64,000 nt of DNA, taken from contig CAVQXJ010000023.1 in NCBI GenBank assembly GCA_963717745.1, positions 14,980-78,979 of the forward strand. Direction: 5' to 3'. Both the position numbers and the translations under genes were made by a program. Positions within the stretch are counted from its first letter, which is position 1. Each line of letters begins with the position of its first letter. This stretch comes from JACCXG01 sp963717745. GTDB taxonomy: Bacteria > Acidobacteriota > Vicinamibacteria > Vicinamibacterales > 2-12-FULL-66-21. The notes beneath the pieces are model-generated. The model saw nothing but the letters and a program-made list of their open reading frames with translations. It was not told where the DNA came from and did not search any database. Of the stretch, positions 46,255-54,890 are shown piece by piece.

Positions 46255-46524
46255 CTACGCAGGAAGGGGCAGGATTCGCTCTTGCGCCAGGTCGGCGGCA
46301 TACGCCAGTGCCGCCTGAATGCCCGCCGCCGTGAGCGTGGGGTAGCTGTCGAGGATCTCCGCGGCGGACAGCCCGTCGGCCAGGTTCGCCAGCACCACGG
46401 CCACGGGAATTCGCGTACCCCGGATGCATGCCTTGCCGTGGACAACTGCCGGATTGACGGTGATGTGTTCGCGCCACTCCCTACGACGATTGTAGCCACC
46501 GTTGGGCCGCGGGGACTGATTCAT
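46255..46524 (-). CDS. DUF433 antitoxin
   Basis: An 89-residue protein whose core is a DUF433 domain: WREHITVNPAVVHGKACIRGTRIPVAVVLANLADGLSAAEILDSYPTLTAAGIQAALAYAADLAQER. These small winged-helix-like proteins neutralise DUF5615 toxins and repress the operon. ATG 46524 is the only start close upstream of the domain, giving about 16 extra residues (NQSPRPNGGYNRRRE) before it. It precedes the DUF5615 toxin by 9 nt. A diverged second copy lies in the other island at 50074. Confidence 0.85.
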   Translation of the reverse strand: MNQSPRPNGGYNRRREWREHITVNPAVVHGKACIRGTRIPVAVVLANLADGLSAAEILDSYPTLTAAGIQAALAYAADLAQERILPLPA

Positions 46525-46697
46525 TCGGAGGTCGCTATGTTTGGCGGTGTTCGCAGAGGTCTGGACGGGGGCGACCGTCTGCGCGTCAGCCCGTTGCCGG
46601 CGCCGCCGGCCAGGCAGGCGGCAAGAACGACGCATCCGATCGGCGTGTGTCTCAGCAGGGCGCATGATGCACCATCAAGGTCCCCGTGTCCCGCCGA

Positions 46698-47954
46698 TTA
46701 CAGGGGTCCCTTGCGAGATGCCGGCAGCGTGATGGGCTGGACCGGGGCAGCGAGCACAGCGCTACGTCCGACCGTGACACGCACTCGTTGCAGTGCCCGT
46801 CCCGCCATCGACGACCCCCGTCGCCGCATGAGCACGGTTTCGAGGTGAATCAATCGCTGCTTCAAGCGGAGCATGTCATCGTGAACACGCGGCGGCACGC
46901 CGGGATCGCGAAACGTCTTCGCCTGCAGGGTGTTTGGAATCGTCTTCGTCGCGTTGCCGCCGCGGCGCGTCACCTCGTGGACTGCCGCTTCGAGAGCGTC
47001 GATGATCTGCTTCATCGTTTGTAGCGCCCGCGCAACGTCTCGTCCCGCCAGATCCTGGACCTGCATTAGCAGGCAGCAAACGTTCTGGAGCCCTGTCGCA
47101 GTAAGCTGCTGCTTGAGCCGCCCGATCTCGTGGTTCGTCCGCACACCTCGAAGGCTCACGCCATCGGCAACGGCAGATGAGATTGCCATCATGACGGCCG
47201 CCGTGGCCCCGAGCACGCGAAGCGTGGCGTCGGTTCCGGCGGAGCTCACGCTGTTCGCGCCCGCGGCAATAGCGTCAATGATTTTGGACGCCCCACCACC
47301 GATTGCGCCGATCGCCGCGCCCTGGGCGGCCGCAGCGGCTCCGGCAGCGCCACCAGCAGCTCCGGCAGCACCCCCGGCAGCGGCTCCGGCCGCGCGAGCC
47401 GCAGCTCCGGCAGCGCCGGCGGCACCTCCGGCAGCGGCTCCGGCAGCGCGAGTACCAGCTCCGGCGGCTCCAGCGGCACCTCCGGCAGCGGCTCCGGCAC
47501 CGCGACCAGCAGCTCCGGCAGCGCCCGCAGCACCTCCGGCAGCGGCTCCGGCAGCGTTAGCACCAGCTCCGGCAGCGCCAGCGGCACCTCCGGCAGCGGC
47601 TCCGGCCGCGCCAGCCGCAGCTCCGGCAGCGCCAGCAGCACCTCCGGCGGCGGCTCCGGCAGCGTTAGCACCAGCTCCGGCAGCCCCAGCGGCACCTCCG
47701 GCAGCGGCTCCGGCCGCGCGAGCCGCAGCTCCGGCCGCGCCAGCGGCACCTCCGGCAGCGGCTCCGGCCGCGCCAGCCGCCGCTCCGGCCGCGCCAGCAG
47801 CACCTCCGGCAGCGGCGCCCTGGGCGCCCGCGGCAGCGCCGGCCGCCGCACCCGCCGCCGCGTCCGATACTGCATCGACCACGCCTTCAGCAGTTTCGAC
47901 AAAGGTGTTCGCCGCGCCGGCGGCGGCGTCCCCCGCGTCTTCCAGCCAACCCAT
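46698..47954 (-). CDS. Ala/Gly-repeat protein of unknown function
   Basis: A 418-residue protein. The N-terminus (MGWLEDAGDAAAGAANTFVETAEGVVDAVSDA) is amphipathic. Residues about 48-215 are near-perfect 18-residue repeats such as ANAAGAAAGGAAGAAGAA, Ala/Gly only with a variable Arg/Asn/Thr at one position. The C-terminal 200 residues (IGRLKQQLTATGLQNVCCLLMQVQDLAGRDVARALQTMKQIIDALEAAVHEV) are helical and charged, coiled-coil-like. No signal peptide. ATG 47954 has GAGG about 8 nt upstream. Role is unknown; a surface, stress or toxin-like filament protein is possible. Codon use is uniform because of the 54-bp repeat. Confidence 0.75.
   Translation of the reverse strand: MGWLEDAGDAAAGAANTFVETAEGVVDAVSDAAAGAAAGAAAGAQGAAAGGAAGAAGAAAGAAGAAAGGAAGAAGAAARAAGAAAGGAAGAAGAGANAAGAAAGGAAGAAGAAAGAAGAAAGGAAGAAGAGANAAGAAAGGAAGAAGAAGRGAGAAAGGAAGAAGAGTRAAGAAAGGAAGAAGAAARAAGAAAGGAAGAAGGAAGAAAAAQGAAIGAIGGGASKIIDAIAAGANSVSSAGTDATLRVLGATAAVMMAISSAVADGVSLRGVRTNHEIGRLKQQLTATGLQNVCCLLMQVQDLAGRDVARALQTMKQIIDALEAAVHEVTRRGGNATKTIPNTLQAKTFRDPGVPPRVHDDMLRLKQRLIHLETVLMRRRGSSMAGRALQRVRVTVGRSAVLAAPVQPITLPASRKGPL
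47310..47815. repeat. 54-bp tandem repeat inside the Ala/Gly protein gene
   Basis: About nine head-to-tail copies of a 54-bp unit (visible on the plus strand as CTCCGGCAGCGGCTCCGGC-rich words), each encoding 18 residues. Copies differ mainly at one or two codons. The length is a multiple of three, so copy-number changes keep the frame. Confidence 0.85.
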
Positions 47955-48209
47955 AGCGCACCTCGGATCGAAATGAGCAGACGACTGTAACAACAACGCC
48001 GATCGCGATCGGGTGCCCGTCTACATCCTATTGCGGCAGCTTGAGTCGCTGCTCGACGGTGATCTCGAAGCGACGGAAGTTGGTGTCCGATGAGATTGCC
48101 AGGTCGGGGCTCGTCAGCCCCTGGCACACGCCATCATCCCGACGAGTCCTGACGCCAGCATCAGTAGTCCACCTGAGGAAGTCGAACTGCCAGCACACGT
48201 GCCTTCGCG

Positions 48210-49253
48210 CTAATTCGGCACGAAGACGATCCCGTCCGGATCATCGCCAGCCGCGATCGTCCGCCTGACAACACCCCGACCGATGTCGATGACCGAGATC
48301 GTGTCGTCGAGCATGTTGGCGACGTAAGCGAAACGGTCGTTCGGCACGGTGATGCCAATCGCCAGGGTGCCGACGACAATGTTGTGTCTGACTCTCAGCG
48401 TTTCGGCGTCAACGACGAGGACCCGGCCGTTGTCCGCACAGTTGACAATAAGCGTACGGCCATCGGTAGGCGTTGGTACGACGCGCACAGCCCCGAGGCA
48501 GTGCTGCATCACGGCCCGCCCGACCACTTGTAGTGTGCTCGTGTCGATTCTTACGATCTCATTGACGTAGACAGACGACGTGTAGATGTAGCGCCCGTCT
48601 GGCGAAATGCCAATGCCCTCGGTACCGGAGCCGGTCGCGATCTGCGCCAGGATGCGCTTCGTGTTGAGATCCAGGACGGACACCGTCCCTGGCCAGAAGT
48701 TCGTGACATACGCGCGCGCGCCATCGGGTGACGCGACCAGCATATGAGACCCCGCCTGATTGGTCGCGACGGCGTGGAGGATCTTCCGGCTCGCCACGTC
48801 GATCACCAGCACTTCCTGACGTCCCTCGCACGTGACATAAAGCCGTCGCTGATCGCGCGACACCGCAAGGCCGTGAGGCGCGCAGCGGCCGGCTCCGAGA
48901 TCGATCGTCTCGGGAGCGCTGTCCGGGCGCGCGAGGTCGATCGCAGACAGGGTATTACCCGGTGCGTCCGTCAGTTCCGAGCTTCTGACGTGCGCACTGC
49001 CGTAGTTCGATGCGAACACGATTCGACCCGCTGCGGCCACTTCGTGCGGCAGGTAGCCGACGTTGAACTCGCGTCCCGCCTGCGTCTGGAGACCGACGAT
49101 GGTCACCCGCGCCGGCGCCTTGCTTGCGATCGCGATGAGCCCAGGTGGCTCATCTGGCGGCTGTGACGCCGCGACCGGCTGGTGCAGCGCAATCGAGACT
49201 GCACCCGCGAGAACAAGCAGACTCGGATACCAGGGTGATCGAGCGGACATCAT
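48210..49253 (-). CDS. Secreted YncE-like beta-propeller protein
   Basis: A 347-residue protein with a signal peptide (LLVLAGAVSIALHQPVAASQ) and seven-bladed YncE/SMP-30-like propeller repeats: CAPHGLAVSRDQRRLYVTCEGRQEVLVIDVASRKI, HMLVASPDGARAYVTNFWPGTVSVLDLNTKRI, EGIGISPDGRYIYTSSVYVNEIVRID and a final FAYVANMLDDTISVIDIGRGVV. Such proteins are secreted, ligand-unknown sensor-like scaffolds. There are two consecutive ATG codons at 49253 and 49250. It is the last gene before the second att copy. Confidence 0.85.
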   Translation of the reverse strand: MMSARSPWYPSLLVLAGAVSIALHQPVAASQPPDEPPGLIAIASKAPARVTIVGLQTQAGREFNVGYLPHEVAAAGRIVFASNYGSAHVRSSELTDAPGNTLSAIDLARPDSAPETIDLGAGRCAPHGLAVSRDQRRLYVTCEGRQEVLVIDVASRKILHAVATNQAGSHMLVASPDGARAYVTNFWPGTVSVLDLNTKRILAQIATGSGTEGIGISPDGRYIYTSSVYVNEIVRIDTSTLQVVGRAVMQHCLGAVRVVPTPTDGRTLIVNCADNGRVLVVDAETLRVRHNIVVGTLAIGITVPNDRFAYVANMLDDTISVIDIGRGVVRRTIAAGDDPDGIVFVPN

Positions 49254-49335
49254 TTGCTGTGGGCTGGATTGTACTGCTGAGGCATGTCCGGCGTGACGAT
49301 CGTCGCGACCTCACGCAGGGCCATGAACGATTTAG

Positions 49336-49382
49336 TGGCGCGCCCGGCAGGACTCGAACCTGCGACCACCGGCTTAGAAGGC
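49336..49382 (-). other. Second attachment-site copy: 3' half of tRNA-Arg(UCU)
   Basis: 47 bp identical to 60294-60340. It runs from the CCA end through the anticodon loop and stops at the anticodon stem, after which it diverges from the tRNA. It separates island A (45803-49335) from island B (49383-60293). Confidence 0.9.
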
Positions 49383-49532
49383 GGTGGGTATGAGTCGGCC
49401 CGGGACGCCCCAAGACGATCCGGCCTGATTTTACGGCCTGTTACGAGGGCGGGAGGCAACTGCTTCCCACCCCAGACCATGACGGCGTGTCACACCTGTG
49501 TCACACCGGGGCCGCTCCCGCTGAAGCGCAGC

Positions 49533-49743
49533 TCAGAGCGACGGACCCGTCTCGCGACTCTCGTGCCAAAACGCGAGGATCTCGATGCGTTCCAGGTCCG
49601 CACCGACCCGGTAGCGAGGCGCGCTCGAGTTCCTCGCGAATGGCGTTGGGTGCTTTCGGTCGGTTGATGCGCCACCAGTCCTCGGCGGCGCGAATCTCTG
49701 CCCGAGCGAGGTCACTGACCTCGATGTGAAGCGGTCGCCTCAC
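49533..49743 (-). CDS. ParE/RelE-like toxin (one frame break)
   Basis: About 70 residues after repair. The N-terminal frame RRPLHIEVSDLARAEIRAAEDWWRINRPKAPNAIREELERA switches to RYRVGADLERIEILAFWHESRETGPSL at about 49613-49627, next to a CTCGAGCGCGCC stretch. Both parts are the ParE fold of type II toxins that poison gyrase or cleave mRNA. GTG 49743 overlaps the antitoxin stop as GTGA, so translation is coupled. The toxin is missing part of the usual sequence (about 90 residues). Confidence 0.72.
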
Positions 49744-49967
49744 TCGCGGCTACGAAGCTCCGAGACCAAATCGGCCATGGGCGTCGTCTGGCCTTTCTCA
49801 GACTGCGCGATCGCCTGCAGGAGCATCCGTTCGGTCTCCGCGTCCGCCTCGAACGTTTCGTCACCCTCCAGTGCCAGGACAGTGACCGACGTGCCCTCCG
49901 GGAGTTCTGCGTCGAGCTCGACGCGACCGTTCACGACCTTTCCGGGAGCAATTCGCATACGGCCCAT
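49740..49967 (-). CDS. Antitoxin of the ParE/RelE-like pair
   Basis: A 75-residue protein (MGRMRIAPGKVVNGRVELDAELPEGTSVTVLALEGDETFEADAETERMLLQAIAQSEKG...) of the type found immediately upstream of ParE-like toxins: a short beta N-terminus for DNA binding and an acidic C-terminal part for neutralisation. ATG 49967 is adopted; ATG 49958 is three codons further down. It overlaps the toxin start by 4 nt. Confidence 0.75.
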   Translation of the reverse strand: MGRMRIAPGKVVNGRVELDAELPEGTSVTVLALEGDETFEADAETERMLLQAIAQSEKGQTTPMADLVSELRSRE

Positions 49968-50073
49968 TGTAACCAACGTGTGTGGGTTCAGGGGAACCGA
50001 CTCATTCGGAGGACAAGATGCTCGACTTCGACGTATTACTCCCAGCCCCGCTGCCGCGGGAGCTCGGCGGAAG

Positions 50074-50309
50074 CTACGCGGGGAGAGGCAGGACTCGCTC
50101 TTGGGCCAGGTCGGCGGCATACGCCAAGGCCGCTTGAATGCTGGCCGCCGTGAGCGACGGGTAGCTCTTGATGATCTCCTCGGCGGACAGCCCGTCGGCC
50201 AGGTTCGCAAGAACCACGGCAACCGGAATTCGCGTGCCGCGAATGCATGCCTTGCTGTGGAGGACGGCCGGATTGACGGTGATGTGTTCGCGCCAGTCCA
50301 GACCGCCAT
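50074..50309 (-). pseudogene. DUF433 antitoxin paralogue, broken near its start
   Basis: Translating 50074-50296 gives DWREHITVNPAVLHSKACIRGTRIPVAVVLANLADGLSAEEIIKSYPSLTAASIQAALAYAADLAQERVLPLPA, almost the same as the DUF433 protein at 46255. The nearest ATG (50309) is out of frame by one base with the DUF433 core. No DUF5615 toxin follows; instead the ParE-type pair lies downstream. The copy in the second island suggests that the two islands share a common ancestor. Confidence 0.7.
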
Positions 50310-50747
50310 TGTAGCGAACGTGTGCCGCCTCTTGAGAACTGATTCATGTGGCTGAACGAATTCTACAAGGCGCAGAAAGCGCAGGGAGTTACGCCGTGAG
50401 CCGCGCGACGGCGCGAGACGTAAGGGGCGGCGTTCTGTGCCGCCCCTGGACTGCGGTTCTGTCAGCGCAGGTACGGAACCGAGACGTGAACGACCCCACC
50501 TTCCACCCCGGAGTGCGACCCGGAGGGCGGCCCAGGGGTCGTTCACGTCTCGGTTCCGCGTGTCGATTGACGGTGTCGATGTGGGGCGGCACCGTGCCAG
50601 ATCGCGAGCCGTCGCGAGGCCAGAAGCCGCACGCAAGGCTGTGTCACCTGTCCGGACGAATGAGGCGCAACTGTGCGGGAATGCATGCCTCGGATCGCAT
50701 GCGTCGGATCGCTTGTGTCAGTGGCTGCCTTCGCGTACGGTGGCGTC
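50310..50747. other. Intergenic region with a 24-bp inverted repeat
   Basis: A 438-bp gap. Its only visible content is the inverted repeat at 50474-50558 and an outer GGCGGC/GCCGCC hairpin. No gene or promoter found. Confidence 0.45.
50474..50558. repeat. Perfect 24-bp inverted repeat
   Basis: 50474-50497 and 50535-50558 are exact complements (starts CGGAACCGAGACGTGAACG), separated by a 37-nt loop. It could be an RNA hairpin or the remnant of an inserted element; no flanking gene depends on it. Confidence 0.8.
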
Positions 50748-51347
50748 ATGCATGCGACGGCCATTGTTGGCGGCAAGGTTGTCCGGTTCAAGCTGTCCCC
50801 GGCACTGGTCCGCGCGCACCGCCAGAACCGGGGCAAGGCGATGACCGAGGCCGAGGCGGTTGCGTTCGTCGAAACGAAGCGCCGTGCACGGGCGCTGCGG
50901 CGCGCCAGGCCTACCTTGCGAGTCGCCCTTGACACCTGCATTCTGAAGCTCGCGCCCTTCCCGGTCGACAATAACGCCTCGGCACTCGTCTACGAGCGCG
51001 CGCGCCGGTCTGATCGAGGCGCGGGTCAGCCCGGCCATCATCGAAGAGTACGCGGATGTCCTCTGCGATCATCCAGAGTTCGTCGCTGAAATTGTCGAGA
51101 GCTTCCCGGTGTGCTATCCGCTGACCGAGCTCAGTGTCATCCGGCACGAACCCGACAACCGTTTTCTCGAGTGCGCGCTTGCCGCAGACGCAGAATTTAT
51201 CGTGACCGTGAACACGGCACCCGGACACTTCGATCGCAAGCAGACCAATCGGTGAACGTGGCGCGTCCCGGCGAGTTTCTGAACGTCCCGGCAGTAGCGC
51301 TGGTGAAGAAGCTTATTCGAGACCGAGGAGACCCGTCGCTCCGGTGA
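50748..51347 (+). pseudogene. Antitoxin-like segment fused with a PIN-domain toxin, two frame breaks
   Basis: The first 55 residues (HATAIVGGKVVRFKLSPALVRAHRQNRGKAMTEAEAVAF) look like a small antitoxin. They run without a stop into a PIN domain (RVALDTCILKLAPFPVDNNASALVYERA). The frame then changes at 50995-51007 (GLIEARVSPAIIEEYADVLCDHPEFV...NRFLECALAADAEFIVTVNT) and again at 51236-51254 (VNVARPGEFLNVPAVALVKKLIRDRG), ending at 51347. A homologue would have an unbroken PIN protein of the PF13470 kind. It is a PIN toxin remnant or a badly called sequence. Confidence 0.65.
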
Positions 51348-51478
51348 CTGATTTTTTCGGGAGCGCTTGGGCGTGTCAAGAGTCCGCTTCGCCGCTGCGC
51401 GCCCTTGACACGCCCGGCGCGCTCCCTGCGAACGCAATTACCGGAGCGACGGTTCGGAATGATCGCTGGCACGACGAG

Positions 51479-53870
51479 CTATTCAGCCTTGAGAACTACC
51501 ATCGCATCCACCGCGCTGGCGCGCCGTGCTGGAATCCACGCGGCGACGACCGCCACAAGGAGGAGACCGAGCGCCGCGGCGACCCAAACGACCGGCTCGT
51601 GTGCGTCAATCTGGTAGAGATACGCGCTCAGAAGGCGGGTGGTCCACCACGACGCCAGCAGGCCGAATGCGACGCCTCCCAGCGCTGGCCGAAGATGGTC
51701 AAGAATGACCATCCTTACGAGCTGCCCACGCTGCGCACCGAGAGCGCTTCGTATCCCAATTTCCCGAACGCGCCTCGCTACTCCGGTGGCAACGAGTCCC
51801 CCGATCCCGACGGCGAGGAGAAACAAGCCTGCGGCTGCAGTCGCGCCGAAGAGCACCGTACGAAAGCGGTGGACGCGGACGGATTTCAACAGTGCACCAT
51901 CGAAGGACTCGGCACGTCGCACGAGAACTCCAGGCACATCCGTCTGGATGACAAGAGCCGCTTGTCGAACGACGCTCTCGGGATCGCCGGCAGTTCTCAC
52001 GAGGTACACTGTCCACGTGCGCCGCGACAGGCTGGCCGGAAGGTAGATTTCCCCCATTCGCGTCTCGTCCTGAGCACCGAAGCGCGCTTCCTCGACTACC
52101 CCGACGACCGTGACGCTTCGCTCGTTGCTGGTCAACGTCTGGCCCACGGCTCTGCCCTGAGGCCAGGTACTCGCGGGCGGTCGCCTCACTGACGACAGCG
52201 AACGGCCGCCCAGCTTCGATCTCCGTGCCTGTTAGCACACGGCCGTCGAGCACTCTGAGACCGGCGACTTCGAAGAACGAGCCGGCAACGGGAATGTCAT
52301 TTGCGAAGAATCGATTCGCGCCCGCAGGACTGGCGAACTGCGACCCCCCGAACATGTTTTCCAGAAGCGGCACGCCCACTGTCGCAACCGCAGCTATCCC
52401 TGGAGCGCTGCGGAGGCGATCGAACACTCGAGCGTGAGTCGCCTGCACGTCAACGGGCGTGACCCCATTGGGCGTCCGAACTTCGAGTATCGCTAATCCC
52501 TCCGGTTCGAAGCCGGCATCCTCGCCGCGCAGCACGATGAAGCTCGTCAACGCGAGCGAACCCGCAACGACGAGACATATGCCGATTGCGCTTTCGAGAG
52601 CAAGCAGCGCACCCCGGCTCGAGGACCGCACACGCGGTGTACTCGTGGTGGCTCCGGATAACCGTTGCGAAATAGCGTTTCGAGCGACGGTGACGGCGGG
52701 TGCGAGGGCGAAGGCGCAGACGACAACAATAGCGGTTACGATCGCAAACACCACGACACGCCAGTCGATCTGCGGCGATTTCAAGAGCAGGAGTGATTCC
52801 GGGAGGAGCGCAAGCGTGATTGTCAGCAAGGGCTGGGCAAGCAGCAGTCCAATGATGCTTCCGAACAACGCCACCAACAGCGCTTCAATCATCATCAGCT
52901 TGCCTAGCTCCGCACGTCCCGCACCGAGGGCCAGCCGAATTGTTAGCTCGCGTTGTCGATCGCGGCCGCGAGCCGCGAAGAGGCCTGCGACGTTTACCGC
53001 GCCTAGAATGACAAGCAGCGCGGCGCCAGCAAACGCCAGCCGAAAAAGAGGGCGCTCAGTCGACCCGAGATACACGTCCAGCGGCTGCATTGACACGCCG
53101 ACGTAAGGACCCGGACGGACCTGACGAGGCGGGTACTCAGCGACGCGAGCGGCCAGCGCCGCACTAAGTCGTGACCGTGCCTCGTCTACACCGATCGCGG
53201 CGTCCAGTCGAGCCACCGCGTTCAACGATCTGCTCCAGCGATCCTGCGATGTTGCGGGAGAAGGCGTGAGCGGAAAAAGCACGTCGGGACGAACTCGCCC
53301 GAAGGCATTTGGGAAGACGAAATCGCGTGGGAGGACACCCACGATCGTCAGCCCGGTCCCCACCATATCAACCGTTCGTCCCACGGCCGACACTTCGCCG
53401 CCTAGCCACTGCTGCCAGAAGCCATAGCTCACAATTGCAGGGCGCGCTGCCTCGGCTGGCACCGGCTGCCTGTAGTGGTCGGAGCTGAACCCGCCAACGA
53501 GCGGATGTTGCCCGAGGACGTCGAAGAAACGCTCGTCGATGGTGGCGGACCAGATCCGCAGGTCGGGACGGCTCGGATGCGTCAGGGCCGCTGCGCCGCC
53601 ATAGCCCGTCACTCTTACTCGTGAATCTGCCTCGTTGAGATAGCGCACGTCTGCGGGAGCCAGCGAGGCCCTGCCCTCACCCGCGCCTGCTGAACCCTGA
53701 ACGTGGAACAGCCTTTCCGCAGCCCCGTACGGTAATGGCTTGAAAAGCACGCCGTCGACAACAGCAAAGACGGTCGCCGCAAGGGAGATGGAGAGCGCGA
53801 TCGTCCCGATCACAGTCGCGGCATACCAAGGAGAGCGGCGGAGTGTCCGGAAAGCTAGGCGGAAACTCAC
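51479..53870 (-). CDS. Duplicated-orphan ABC permease (FtsX/MacB-like), one frame break
   Basis: About 797 residues after repair, the length of acidobacterial duplicated orphan permeases. Helix 1 (SPWYAATVIGTIALSISLAATVFAVV), a periplasmic MacB-PCD-like domain, the FtsX helices (LFRLAFAGAALLVILGAVNVAGLFAARGRDRQRELTIRLALG...), a second periplasmic domain and C-terminal FtsX helices (VLFGATAAAGLFLLAVGIGGLVATGVARRVREIGIRSALGAQ). GTG 53870 has AGGAGG 6 nt upstream. The break is at 52166-52173, where an extra C after GAGTAC interrupts SEATAREYWPQGRA. No ATPase or PadR regulator adjoins it. Confidence 0.8.
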
Positions 53871-54886
53871 AGGAAACCTCCTAGGGTTGAGCACGCATTC
53901 CGAAGCTACGATATACCAGACCGGTCGGCAGGATGCACGCGCCACGACACTCCCGCCGGTCGAGTCCTTCGTTCGTGATCTTCGCAGGGGCTGACCATCG
54001 CCGGGAAAACCAGTCGCCCGCAACCATCGCTTTGACACGCCACGCAAACCATCGCCCGCAACTTGACACTCACACCCGACAGGCGTAAGTTCGAATCATC
54101 GTCAGTGGCGATTAGTCGCCACACTCCACGTTCGGTTTCAGACCTGCGTGGATCTGCTTCGCGCTCGTGGCCTCAAGGGCATCAGCGGGGAAGCACCCAA
54201 TCACCGGGACAGTGGAAGAAGGTCGCAGCCGGCGCGCGACAGCCTGAGACGGCACAAGGCCACTCGAGGCAACCGGCACTGAACGACCTCGCTGACCATT
54301 GCAGTGCGGTCCTCAGGGTCCACTGCACCGGATCACACCACCGATGGGCTGGTGACTCCAACGTACCGAGGGCTACTGCGAACGGCCTCCTCGCCCACGC
54401 GAGATGTCGCCGCGGTGCCTGGAGGCAGACGATAGCCCGCGGGTACATCTCCTGGGCATCGAAACTGACCCACGAGCCGAACAGTGCGGGCGCTTGTCCC
54501 GCCGACACCGTCACGGAGTAGAAGCTGACGGACAGTCAACGGCTCAACCCGGATCGGGCATGAGCGGCCTCAGGTCCCCTTGCCTCCCGGTCTCGAGCCG
54601 GCCGCCGGATCAGTGATCGACCTCAGGTCCTTCACTCCCGCGCGGGACCTCCCGGCTCGTCGTTTCCCAACAACGACGGTGTCTGCACCCTCGCGGGTGC
54701 AGCGCCCTGTGCGCTGGTCGTCGCCTCGCCGCGTTGCCGGCGGAATGCCGATTAGCGTGGATCCTCACGGGCGCAGTGGACAGCGCCTTGTTGAGGATGC
54801 CGACTGCAGCATCGGGACCGTAGCAGTGGAGTGAGGATGCGATACGCCACAGGTTTAGCCTTGCGAGGAACCGAAGAACAGTACTT
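53871..54886. other. Non-coding stretch before the insertion sequence
   Basis: About 1 kb with no recognisable gene. Open frames on both strands have compositionally biased translations and no domain signatures. It may hold decayed genes; GC is lower than in the core. Confidence 0.45.
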
Positions 54887-54890
54887 CTAG

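Noticed and set aside
47303..47560. CRISPR-like spacing of short repeats
   Set aside because: The repeat is contiguous, 54 bp, with no spacers, and encodes Ala/Gly in frame; it is a protein-coding tandem repeat.
45755..49400. Open frames containing RPAGLEPATTGLEG
   Set aside because: This peptide is the translation of a tRNA 3' half, a well-known annotation artefact; the sites are att copies.
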